Assembly: GCA_017964105.1 (NCBI GenBank)
Contig: JAGCSP010000053.1
Span: forward strand, 1 to 12,568
Direction: 5' to 3'
Length of the DNA: 12,568 bases
Source: Clostridia bacterium
GTDB lineage: Bacteria; Bacillota; Clostridia; Christensenellales; UBA1242
Part shown: positions 1-8,067 of the stretch, piece after piece
Layout: every line of letters starts with the position of its first letter
Position numbering within the stretch: the first letter of the stretch is position 1
Notes under the pieces: generated by a model
Seen by the model: only the letters and a program-made list of their open reading frames with translations
Databases searched by the model: none
Told to the model about the DNA's origin: nothing
Program-made: the position numbers and the translations under genes

Positions 1-86
1 CAATAATAAATGGCATTAGATGATATGTAATTTATTGAACTTGGGAAAGTAAAGCTGGTTAAATTATAGCAGTAGTAGAAGGCATT
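1..86 (-). CDS. Continuation of the LRR reading frame beyond the UAA, running off the window edge
   Basis: Downstream of the UAA at 87-89 the same frame stays open for 28 codons to the edge. It reads NAFYYCYNLTSF, then TFPSSINYISSNAIYY. This is exactly the LRR_5 repeat of the gene above ('.NAF..C.NLTS...PSS...I..NAI'), compare IGSYAFYNCTNL and SYAFYNC upstream. The codon interrupted is the one before 'NAF', where a sense codon such as AAA, TCA, GAA or CAA would be one base away. So the gene very probably was, or is, longer than 2382 codons. No start codon or Shine-Dalgarno is seen for independent translation of this part. Confidence 0.75.
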
Positions 87-3000
87 TTAATTAAAGTACA
101 TAACATTACTATTGCTTACAAAATCAACAGAATTCAACCAATACAAATATGTAAATACGTTATTATTAATTGTTAAAATATCTTTTCCATTATACTGACG
201 TGGAATTACAAGATCTGGGAAATATTTAAGATTTGTAGTATAACCAGTGATTGCATAACCAGACACACCATTAAATGTGGTCGTGCTGAATGTTAAGTAA
301 TTTACTATATCGTTGCCGATATCCCACAAGCAGTAAATTGTGGTATCAGCATAGAATACTAATGCACTAAAGTCAGTAATCCTTGTGTAACCAACTGAAT
401 CACTATATGTGTAGTAACCTTTAAATGTATACCCTTCTGGGCAAGTTAAATCTCCTGGATTTGTTGCTCTGCCAGAAACAACTTGTACACTTTGTGCTGC
501 TGGCGCTGTGCCAAATAGCGAATGGAAAGACACACTCACGGTTGCCGTGTGTGAAAGAATATTAAATGCACTCCAATAACTATCTGCTTTGTATGCATCT
601 ACGTCAGCAGCAGCTACAAATACGTTTATGTTACTCTTGTTTACACTACTATTAAATGTATTACTGGTCCATGGGAATGATACAACGCCTGTGCGTCCAG
701 CTGTCCCAATAGCACCATCAATATATATTGTACTAATACTATCACTATAAGCAAATGTAGAAGCAGGTTCAATACTTCTTACTGAAGCATCAAAGTACAC
801 ATTCTTTAATCTGGTTGAATAAAATGCAAAATAACCTGAAATGTTTGTATTAGCATTTTCTGCAATATTTTTAATTTTAACGGAAGGTACATACTGAGCA
901 TAACGGAAAGGTTGATATACTGTAGGAGCTGAACTATTAAATACCAAATTAATTTCATTAGTTATTTTTTGATATCTAAATGGCAATCTGATCAACTCTA
1001 AACTACTATTTGTTTCGTCTGGTAATAATAATGTTTGCTCATATGCAGGAGTATTAGATGTAGAACTCAATGCAAACGCGTAATCGTAAATATAACGCAA
1101 ACTGCTTGCATTAGACAAGTCAAATAATCTAGGTGTGCAATTGTAGAATGCGTAATTTTTGATTGTTACCACGCTACTTGGGATTGTAATTGATTGTGTA
1201 AATGCTTCCTTACAGTTATAGAATGCATAAGAATCAATTGTCTCTAATCCATCTGGTAAATTATTGATATTTGACAAATTTGTGCAATTGTAGAATGCAT
1301 AAGAGCCAATTTTTGTAATTGTGCTTGGCAATACTACTGTGGTAAGGTTTGCACAGTTTTGTGCAAAGTTTGCAGGAATAGTTGTAATACCTTCGGAAAA
1401 TGTGAGCCCTGTGATACCACTACCATTAAACATTTCTGTGCCTTTGTCTGTAAATGCGCTTGCAGCAGTTGCAGGAATTGTGATATTCATGCGCAAATTT
1501 GTACATCCAGCGAATACACGTACGCCATGTGATACAAATGAATTTAGGCTTACAATATTTGTCAAGCTTGTGCAGTTTTGGAATGCAGCACTATTTATTG
1601 TGCGAGCATATGCCAAATTGAAATATTCAAGGCTTGAACATCCAGAGAATGTGCTATTTTCTATGTAAGTAAGTTTTTCAGGGTCATAACCTGTTACACT
1701 ACTCAATTTTGTACATCCTTGGAACATACCCATACCTGTATGAACAAGTGTGGACGGCAAAATTACTGATTCAAGTGCAGTACAATTTTGGAACGTGTAA
1801 TCTACAAAATATGTTCCACCATAGCTATCGCTCCAACGACCACGCCAATCAGATACAAATTCAATTGTTTTTAACGATTTACTTTCTGCAAATGCATATT
1901 CGCTAGCAATATTTGCATTGCGATGTACATATAAAGTTTCTAAACCAGTGTTATAGAATGCATAGTTACCAAGAGAATAAGCACCAGTAGGTAGATTAAT
2001 TGTTTTTAATTTTGGAGTATTTGCAAATGCATATGCCTTAATGGATGTAATACTTGTTGGGAGCACTACTTCTGCCAAATTTGAGCAATCTTTAAATGTA
2101 TTTGTTTCAATTGTAGTAAGGATATTGTTATTGAAGATTACTTTTGTTAATTTTGTGCATCCTTGGAAGTTGTATGGATTGCTTAAAGTATTTAATGTGC
2201 TTGGTAAAACTATTGTGCCAGAAATACCAGAATTGGTAAATGCTTGACCCAATATACGTTGCAAACCTTCGTGGAATGTAAATGCACCAAGTGAACTTGT
2301 ACCTTGGAATGCATATGCTTCAATGTCACGTACTGTTGTAGGCATTGTAACACCAGTAAGCTTGATATCTCCATCAAAACAACTTTGTGGAATAGCTACC
2401 AAACTTTGTGGTAATGTGATTGTTTTAAGTTTTGTACATCCACTAAATACACTTGCACCAAGTGTGGTAAGTGGGCTGCCCGCTTCAAATATTACTGTTT
2501 CCAAGTTTGTGCAATTCATGAATGCTTCTGCACCAACATAAACAACAGTATTAGGAATTGTAATGCTTGTGATGGCAGTGTTGCCCTTAAATGCACCATC
2601 TTCAATGCGTGTCATTACTGCAGGAATTGTGCTAATTTGCAATTTTGGGCAATTGTAGAATGCATCACCTGCAATAGATGTAATAGTGCTTGGAAGATTT
2701 ACTGTTTCTAAGTTTCTAAGACCATTAAATGCCTTGGATTCAATGGTTGTGGTACCTTCACTAAGTGTTACGTTCACAAGGTTATTAGAACTGCTAAATG
2801 CACCATTTTTAATTATGGTTACACTACTTGGAAGGGTTACAGACGTTGCAGCAATACTGTTAAATACTGTGCCACCAATAGTTGTTACACCTTCTGGAAT
2901 TACAATTTCAGTGAAGTTTGAACCAGTAAATGCATAACTAGACAAATTGCGCAATGTGCTTGGCAATGTAATAGATGTAGATGCGTGTCCATCAAATGCT

Positions 3001-6000
3001 TCTTGATAGATATACTCTACTCCTTCTGGCACAACAATATTTTCTGGAGCATTTATTGATGTACGAATCAAGTTTTTCATGTTTGAACTATAAAGTATGC
3101 CATTTTGTATTACAAAGCTTGTGTTATTTGGATTTAAGTAAATATTCTTCAAAGTTACATTGCTTGTGGCAAATGCACTACCAACAATGCTTGTTACACT
3201 TGCAGGAATTGTTACTGTTTCAATGAGTCCTGTACCATGGAATGTGGCACCACTAATGGTTGTCATGCCATCATTAAATAGCACAAATGGTATTTTTGCA
3301 GCATAGAAAGAGTTAGTACCACTTGCTGTGCTACTATCAGGATAACGGAATCCTTTGAGAGTATTTGTATAGCTAAACATATACTTTGCACCACCAAGTG
3401 CAATATTGTTTGGCATTTCAATATGTTCTAATTTTGCGCAACCAAGGAACAAACTATCTGCATTAGATAAATTTGTAATTGTGCTTGGTAATGCAATACT
3501 GATTAAATTATTGCAATATGCAAATGCACCATCCCAAATGGTTGTTAAACTGCCATTATTAAGGTTAATATGACTGAAACTACTTTGATAGAATGCATGT
3601 GTACCAATGGTGGTTACACCTGCAGGAAGCGTAAATATACCAGTGTCATTTTTTACTGTTGCCACAAGAGTTGTGCCATCAAGCGTGTATAAGTTGCCAT
3701 CAATTAGTTTGTAGCGTGGATTATCATCACTAAGGACAAACTCACTAATATTTGGCATATCGACAATACGACTACTACGGCCAGTATTCCATGCATAACC
3801 CCTATCTAGCAATTTTGTGGTTACAGGAAGCACAAGATTGTTAGGTAATTTGAGTGTGGTTAATGGATATGTGTATCCTTCTGCCCTGCTCCACACATCA
3901 AATTGTGTTGTGGTAGTCAAAGAATCTGGAAGATACATATATTTTAATGCACTGTATGGCAAACTGCTTTGGGCAATAGTGGTAACTTCAGTATCTTTTA
4001 CAAATACTAGCGCGCCAATATTTGGCAAACTAATACCATTGCCATAATATGTGGTAATTGTAGTGCCATTAAATGTTTTAGGTACAATAAGTGTATTAAG
4101 TCCAGTGTATGTGTTAATTTTATCTAGGTCTGGCGTGATTTGACCAGAACCAGATAATTTCCACAAATCACTCACGAATACTACATTTGTAACATTGCTT
4201 GGGAAAGAATCTGATTGCCATGTGGAGCCATCAGGAACAACAACAGTTGCAGGAAGCGATGTACAACCAACAAATGCTCTTGAGCCAATTGTAACTGCAG
4301 TGTTGCCTTGGAATAATAGGTATTTAAGGTGCGTGTTGTTACGGAATGCTTCAGTACCAATAGTCGTTACAGTTGCTGGAATTTCAATTGATTCAAATGC
4401 GGTGCTTGCGTATTCACAAGTTGAAATTATAGTAATACCATTTGGTGGAACTGCAACCCCATCACGCGCATAATTTGAATCTGCATAATATGAATAATAA
4501 TTGTTTGTGTTAGTTCTTGGAATATTGCAATTTTCATCAAAAATAATATTTGCAATGTATGAACCATTAAATACACTTTGATGCATAGTTGTAACATTAT
4601 TTGGGACATACAAAGTTGATAAATGTGAACCACCAAATGCACCATTGCATAGTGTGGTTACGCTATTAGGAATTGTGTATTCGCCAGTACGTCCACTTGG
4701 GAACTTAGCAAGATATGCACCTGTACCACCAGTCGAATAATATAACACGCCATCAATACTATGGAGTGATGTATTAGCAGGGTCGACATTTATATTTTGA
4801 AGAACGTTGTTCTCGAGATTTGGATGACTAATTTCTAATCCGTATTGACCACGATATGATGCAGGCAATGTTAATTCGATAATGTTGGTATCTGAAATTG
4901 CAGAACCAGCAAAATTCGTAATATGACTACCACTAGCAAAATTTATTTCACATAATGTTGAATAATTCAAATTTGCTACACAAGTAACATTAGTGCCACC
5001 GATTGTTGATGGAATTGTAACTGAACGCAATCCTTGGTATTCTGATTTTAATCCTGTAATTGCAATTGTACCATTAGGTGTTTGACTGCCATATTCGCTG
5101 TTCTCTACAGTTTTATAAGTATAAACATTTTCCCAATTTATTTGGTCTTCATAAATAAGTGTTACCCCACTTGGGAATGCACCTTCTTCCACTGTACATC
5201 CACTAGGAATAAGAATTGTGGTTGTTAAATTAGGTAAATTATCTTTAAATGCATTTGCTTTAATAAGTTTAAGTGATTTAGGTAATACAACATTTTTTAT
5301 GTTGCCACAATTTCTTGCGCCGGCACGTGTAAGTGTTTCAAAACCTTCTTCATAGCGAAGAGTTTGCAAAGCATTTGAACTTCCAATGTAATTTGTTTTT
5401 AAATTTGTTGGGGCTGTAGTTGTACTGCCATCTGGATATGTATAATTAAATGGAATTGTTAAGTCTTCCACTTCCCAGCCAGATATTGCAAAACCAGTAG
5501 TATCGGCACCGGTCACCCATGTGGTATGTTCTAAACCATTAATTGTTTTTATTTTATGATCTGTTAAATTCATTGAATAATGATCAACAATTGCTACTTC
5601 ATCTGGTAAATTGATTGTATCAGTATCCCAAACGTGTGCTGCTTGGATTAAACGTTTGCCACCGCCAGCAACATTATCTTTTGATAGGATAAACTTTCCA
5701 TCTGGTGTGGAATACATATAAGGGTTGTCGTTTGCTACAAATAAATATTTTGATGAAGATCTTGCAAAACCAAGAATACCCCACATGCCAGATGTGTGAT
5801 TAATATTGTTTGGGAAATACCATACTTGACTGCCTTCACTACTGAAATAATCAATATCAAGACGTGTTGAACTTGGTGTAAATGCGAGTGCTACTACTCT
5901 GCTACCTGTGGAATTCCAGTTGGTACTAATGCGACCTACTGCGTAACCACCAAGCATTGCAGGAATGCGAACACCTGTAACGTTTTTACCCTCTTCGGTG

Positions 6001-7235
6001 TATCCATTGATTTGAGCAAGTATATCATTACCACGATTAAATGTGGTGTAGTCAAACATATTGTCACTATCATGCCACACTATTTCGGTATCGGCATTTT
6101 TGTTTGTGAAAGTATCTGCTGGTGCAGTAAAAGTATCATATGGTTTTTGCATATGAGTAATGTTTGTGTTTTTAAAGGTGTTTGCACTAATACTTTGAAT
6201 TGTGGTAGGAAGTACCACTGCGCTCAAAGATGGCATGCTAGTAAAACAACCAGCACCAATATGTGTTACTCCTTCTGGGATTACAATAGATGTAAGATTT
6301 GCACATCCATAGATTGAATAATCTTCAATGCGACTAATGCTATTTGATAATTTTACTAGTTTTACACCACCATTATTTGCTAAGAAATAACCATCGATAC
6401 GTGTAACACTATCTGGCAAAATTACTTCTTCTACTGAAGATGTGTCTGCCAAGAATAAGTTACCAATAGTTTTAAGAGTGCTTGGGAAATTGATTTTGGT
6501 TAAGTTATTCATGCCAATCATGGCTGCATTGGAAATACGCTCTACACCTTCTGGAATTGTAAATTCGCCAGTAAGACTACGTGGAGCAAGAACAAGTGTT
6601 TTCATGTCTTTTGTGTAAAGAACATTATCTACCACTGTGAAATATGGGTTCGCTGCATCGCAATCTATATATTGCAAATTCTTAGAATGAATTAAGTATC
6701 CATACGCAGCATCGCTTGTGCTACCAAAATATTGTAAGTTTTTAGGAATGTTTAAATATTTGAGCGCAGAACAATTGCGGAAAGCATTATACCAGATTGT
6801 AGTTAAGCTTTCTGGTAGTTGGATGTATTGCAAAGAATACATGCTAAAAGCGCCTTCTTTAATTGTTGTAACTTGGGAATTGGATGCAAAGTAAACAGTT
6901 TTTGCTGATTTTGATGCAAATGCATTGTTGCCAATTGTTTTAACTGGGTTGCCACCAATGTAGCTAGGAATTACAAGACCATCAAGTGCAGCATAGTCAT
7001 CTTTCAAACCTGTGATTGTAACAGTGCTTGTGGAAGAATCTACTTCATAGTTGTAAACTTGGGTCCAATCTTCAATAGATGCTGCAGCAATTGTGTGCAC
7101 TGCACTATTTTCAGGACTTGTGTAATGCGTAGTAAACGCAAAAACACTTATGACGGATGCAACCATCATAAGTATGCCTAGTAAGTAATATTTTGTTTTA
7201 TTTAGTGGAGTCATTTTTGTAATCTTGTTTCCCAT
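87..7235 (-). CDS. Giant secreted BspA-like leucine-rich-repeat (LRR_5) protein with an internal InlB_B repeat; C-terminus cut by an in-frame UAA
   Basis: Probable cell-surface or secreted protein of 2382 residues. Seen: a basic start followed by a hydrophobic stretch at residues ~16-34 (YYLLGILMMVASVISVFAF), i.e. a Sec-type signal, then more than 2000 residues of ~23-residue repeats of the form 'AF..C..L..I.LP..V..I', the LRR_5/TpLRR (BspA-like) pattern. Module-start motifs of the kind 'ITGL...Y..L..L.IPS.IGG..V' occur near residues 70, 410, 725, 1040 and again after ~2305. Five 'DNP.Y...DG.LY..D...L' islands lie near residues 194, 501, 819, 1167 and 1367. An InlB_B (Listeria-Bacteroides) repeat spans ~2233-2304, and a fresh LRR module begins after it. 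The family is known for adhesion or host-protein binding; the ligand here is unknown. No LPXTG, SLH, dockerin or other anchor is seen, but the true C-terminus is not in the window. Start chosen as ATG at 7233-7235 with a weak GGGAAAG upstream; M8 is the alternative. Monocistronic, with its own promoter. Confidence 0.9.
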   Translation of the reverse strand: MGNKITKMTPLNKTKYYLLGILMMVASVISVFAFTTHYTSPENSAVHTIAAASIEDWTQVYNYEVDSSTSTVTITGLKDDYAALDGLVIPSYIGGNPVKTIGNNAFASKSAKTVYFASNSQVTTIKEGAFSMYSLQYIQLPESLTTIWYNAFRNCSALKYLNIPKNLQYFGSTSDAAYGYLIHSKNLQYIDCDAANPYFTVVDNVLYTKDMKTLVLAPRSLTGEFTIPEGVERISNAAMIGMNNLTKINFPSTLKTIGNLFLADTSSVEEVILPDSVTRIDGYFLANNGGVKLVKLSNSISRIEDYSIYGCANLTSIVIPEGVTHIGAGCFTSMPSLSAVVLPTTIQSISANTFKNTNITHMQKPYDTFTAPADTFTNKNADTEIVWHDSDNMFDYTTFNRGNDILAQINGYTEEGKNVTGVRIPAMLGGYAVGRISTNWNSTGSRVVALAFTPSSTRLDIDYFSSEGSQVWYFPNNINHTSGMWGILGFARSSSKYLFVANDNPYMYSTPDGKFILSKDNVAGGGKRLIQAAHVWDTDTINLPDEVAIVDHYSMNLTDHKIKTINGLEHTTWVTGADTTGFAISGWEVEDLTIPFNYTYPDGSTTTAPTNLKTNYIGSSNALQTLRYEEGFETLTRAGARNCGNIKNVVLPKSLKLIKANAFKDNLPNLTTTILIPSGCTVEEGAFPSGVTLIYEDQINWENVYTYKTVENSEYGSQTPNGTIAITGLKSEYQGLRSVTIPSTIGGTNVTCVANLNYSTLCEINFASGSHITNFAGSAISDTNIIELTLPASYRGQYGLEISHPNLENNVLQNINVDPANTSLHSIDGVLYYSTGGTGAYLAKFPSGRTGEYTIPNSVTTLCNGAFGGSHLSTLYVPNNVTTMHQSVFNGSYIANIIFDENCNIPRTNTNNYYSYYADSNYARDGVAVPPNGITIISTCEYASTAFESIEIPATVTTIGTEAFRNNTHLKYLLFQGNTAVTIGSRAFVGCTSLPATVVVPDGSTWQSDSFPSNVTNVVFVSDLWKLSGSGQITPDLDKINTYTGLNTLIVPKTFNGTTITTYYGNGISLPNIGALVFVKDTEVTTIAQSSLPYSALKYMYLPDSLTTTTQFDVWSRAEGYTYPLTTLKLPNNLVLPVTTKLLDRGYAWNTGRSSRIVDMPNISEFVLSDDNPRYKLIDGNLYTLDGTTLVATVKNDTGIFTLPAGVTTIGTHAFYQSSFSHINLNNGSLTTIWDGAFAYCNNLISIALPSTITNLSNADSLFLGCAKLEHIEMPNNIALGGAKYMFSYTNTLKGFRYPDSSTASGTNSFYAAKIPFVLFNDGMTTISGATFHGTGLIETVTIPASVTSIVGSAFATSNVTLKNIYLNPNNTSFVIQNGILYSSNMKNLIRTSINAPENIVVPEGVEYIYQEAFDGHASTSITLPSTLRNLSSYAFTGSNFTEIVIPEGVTTIGGTVFNSIAATSVTLPSSVTIIKNGAFSSSNNLVNVTLSEGTTTIESKAFNGLRNLETVNLPSTITSIAGDAFYNCPKLQISTIPAVMTRIEDGAFKGNTAITSITIPNTVVYVGAEAFMNCTNLETVIFEAGSPLTTLGASVFSGCTKLKTITLPQSLVAIPQSCFDGDIKLTGVTMPTTVRDIEAYAFQGTSSLGAFTFHEGLQRILGQAFTNSGISGTIVLPSTLNTLSNPYNFQGCTKLTKVIFNNNILTTIETNTFKDCSNLAEVVLPTSITSIKAYAFANTPKLKTINLPTGAYSLGNYAFYNTGLETLYVHRNANIASEYAFAESKSLKTIEFVSDWRGRWSDSYGGTYFVDYTFQNCTALESVILPSTLVHTGMGMFQGCTKLSSVTGYDPEKLTYIENSTFSGCSSLEYFNLAYARTINSAAFQNCTSLTNIVSLNSFVSHGVRVFAGCTNLRMNITIPATAASAFTDKGTEMFNGSGITGLTFSEGITTIPANFAQNCANLTTVVLPSTITKIGSYAFYNCTNLSNINNLPDGLETIDSYAFYNCKEAFTQSITIPSSVVTIKNYAFYNCTPRLFDLSNASSLRYIYDYAFALSSTSNTPAYEQTLLLPDETNSSLELIRLPFRYQKITNEINLVFNSSAPTVYQPFRYAQYVPSVKIKNIAENANTNISGYFAFYSTRLKNVYFDASVRSIEPASTFAYSDSISTIYIDGAIGTAGRTGVVSFPWTSNTFNSSVNKSNINVFVAAADVDAYKADSYWSAFNILSHTATVSVSFHSLFGTAPAAQSVQVVSGRATNPGDLTCPEGYTFKGYYTYSDSVGYTRITDFSALVFYADTTIYCLWDIGNDIVNYLTFSTTTFNGVSGYAITGYTTNLKYFPDLVIPRQYNGKDILTINNNVFTYLYWLNSVDFVSNSNVMYFN
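324..540 (-). other. InlB_B / Listeria-Bacteroides repeat domain inside the LRR protein
   Basis: This part of the giant protein (residues ~2233-2304) breaks from the LRR pattern. It reads as a single ~70-residue beta-grasp-like InlB_B repeat: VSFHSLFG at the start, VQVVSGRATNPGDL, then the hallmark 'CPEGYTFKGYYTYSD' (G-Y-x-F-x-G-W/Y type) and a closing 'DTTIYCLW'. In many Bacillota surface proteins such repeats sit between the LRR array and the C-terminal anchor. Here another LRR module begins immediately afterwards, so this is a mid-protein spacer rather than the end. The assignment is by motif recognition, not by profile search. Confidence 0.75.
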
Positions 7236-7288
7236 AATCCAACTTTCCCATTAGTCAAAAATTATTTTGCGCGCGATTTGTAAATTTA

Positions 7289-7304
7289 TTTATTTATAAA
7301 TAAA
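7289..7304. repeat. 16-bp perfect AT palindrome in the leader of the LRR gene
   Basis: The sequence TTTATTTATAAATAAA is its own reverse complement. It lies about 12-27 bases downstream of the predicted transcription start and ~55 bases before the LRR start codon. It could be an operator or a weak 5' hairpin. A/T-only palindromes arise easily by chance in such AT-rich intergenic DNA, so a function is only a possibility. The rest of the 211-bp gap between yajC and the LRR gene holds the promoter, a GCGCGC patch at 7269-7274, and the yajC terminator. Confidence 0.35.
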
Positions 7305-7322
7305 AATACCTCGTTCGTTTTC

Positions 7323-7352
7323 ATTATACACAAAGTGTATGCTCTCACGCAA
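7323..7352 (-). promoter_or_regulatory. Predicted sigma-A type promoter of the LRR gene
   Basis: On the minus strand a perfect -10 box TATAAT (7323-7328) is preceded, after 18 bases, by a weak -35 TTGCGT (7347-7352, 3 of 6 matches). It falls between the yajC terminator and the LRR start codon and predicts a leader of about 80 bases. The weak -35 would fit an activated or regulated promoter, which is inference only. Confidence 0.5.
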
Positions 7353-7404
7353 ACAAATTGACAATGTTTTCCAAAAAATGACAAAGAAAATTCATATATT
7401 TAAT

Positions 7405-7433
7405 AAATAAAAAAGACACCTAAAAGGTGTCTT
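7405..7433 (-). terminator. Rho-independent terminator of yajC
   Basis: Minus strand: AAGACACC, loop TTTTA, GGTGTCTT, then a run of six T's and further T-rich DNA. The stem is a perfect 8 bp (7413-7420 with 7426-7433) and begins ~14 bases after the yajC stop codon. It separates yajC from the LRR gene. Confidence 0.85.
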
Positions 7434-7446
7434 ATCATAACCTTAA

Positions 7447-7875
7447 TTACTCTGATTTTTTGGTTTTACGTGCTTTTTTTGGTTGTTCTTGGGTAATTAC
7501 AGGCTCTTCTGCTCTGCCAACAGATGCTGCTTCCATAACATTGCCATTTTCGTCCAAAGTTACGATTTGCTTATCATCCAAACCAAAGATTGCATTGATG
7601 TGAAGTTGTTGATAACTCTTTCTCTCGCCTTCACCTGTTTCTAGTAAAACAATTTTACCATCTGTAGTTTCGGTAACGCTAACAACAGTGCCATATAGAC
7701 CGCCATATGTTTTTACCTTTGCACCTTTCACAATTTGGTCATTAAGGTTTTTGCGGTATTCATCATCTTTTTTCTTTCTTGAAAAACTCATGACAAGCAT
7801 TACTGCGATGACTGCTACCAACAATATAATTAAGAACCATTGACTTTGCCAAAAATTTGCTAATAATAAACTCAT
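7447..7875 (-). CDS. yajC: YajC, accessory subunit of the Sec preprotein translocase
   Basis: Small inner-membrane protein that associates with SecDF and the SecYEG channel; its exact role is accessory. Seen: 142 residues, a short N-terminal tail, one membrane segment at ~11-30 (SQWFLIILLVAVIAVMLV), then the basic stop-transfer SRKKK and the conserved cytoplasmic core with DQIVKGAKVKTYGGLYGTVV (residues 46-65), the typical YajC 'G..V.T.GG..G.V' signature. The C-terminal tail after ~residue 117 is charged and Lys-rich, longer than in E. coli YajC (110 residues). ATG with a strong AAGGAG at 7882-7887, 6 bases upstream. Its position right after tgt is the usual Bacillota and proteobacterial arrangement, but here it has its own promoter and terminators on both sides, so it is probably transcribed on its own. 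Confidence 0.93.
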   Translation of the reverse strand: MSLLLANFWQSQWFLIILLVAVIAVMLVMSFSRKKKDDEYRKNLNDQIVKGAKVKTYGGLYGTVVSVTETTDGKIVLLETGEGERKSYQQLHINAIFGLDDKQIVTLDENGNVMEAASVGRAEEPVITQEQPKKARKTKKSE

Positions 7876-7909
7876 AATTTGCTCCTTGATTGCTAATTTT
7901 TACGCAATT

Positions 7910-7938
7910 AGTATATCAATAATTTAAATATTTGCCAA
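7910..7938 (-). promoter_or_regulatory. Predicted sigma-A promoter of yajC
   Basis: Minus strand: -35 TTGGCA (7933-7938, 5 of 6), a 17-base spacer, and -10 TATACT (7910-7915, 5 of 6). The leader would be about 30 bases, ending in the AAGGAG ribosome site of yajC. A second perfect TTGACA at 7958-7963 has no good -10 partner. Confidence 0.65.
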
Positions 7939-8021
7939 ACAATTTATTGTAAAATATTGTCAAAAATAAAAGATAAGATATTGTTAATCATCAATTTAAA
8001 AGACGTTGAATAATATCGCAT

Positions 8022-8059
8022 TAAAAAATACAAAAATTAGAGTTACGTAGTAACTCTAA
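8022..8059 (-). terminator. Rho-independent terminator closing the ruvCAB-queA-tgt transcript
   Basis: Perfect 10-bp stem (8037-8046 with 8050-8059; minus strand TTAGAGTTAC, loop TAC, GTAACTCTAA) followed by TTTTTG and TATTTTTT. It begins 8 bases after the tgt stop codon. The A-rich flank on the other side could give weak function in the opposite direction, but no plus-strand gene needs it. Confidence 0.85.
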
Positions 8060-8067
8060 AATTTAAA

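Noticed and set aside
1140..2700. CRISPR-like or tandem non-coding repeats (recurrent 'gtagaatgcat' words)
   Set aside because: These words encode the 'AFYNC'-type core of each LRR; spacing follows the 23-residue protein repeat and the words are degenerate, not identical repeats with unique spacers.
1321..4473. Several plus-strand open frames of 65-115 codons opposite the LRR gene
   Set aside because: They mirror the codon pattern of the repetitive minus-strand gene, have no recognisable motifs and no Shine-Dalgarno, and lie fully within a convincing coding region.
7958..7963. Perfect TTGACA as the -35 of yajC
   Set aside because: No acceptable -10 box lies 16-18 bases downstream, while the TTGGCA/TATACT pair with a 17-base spacer fits well.
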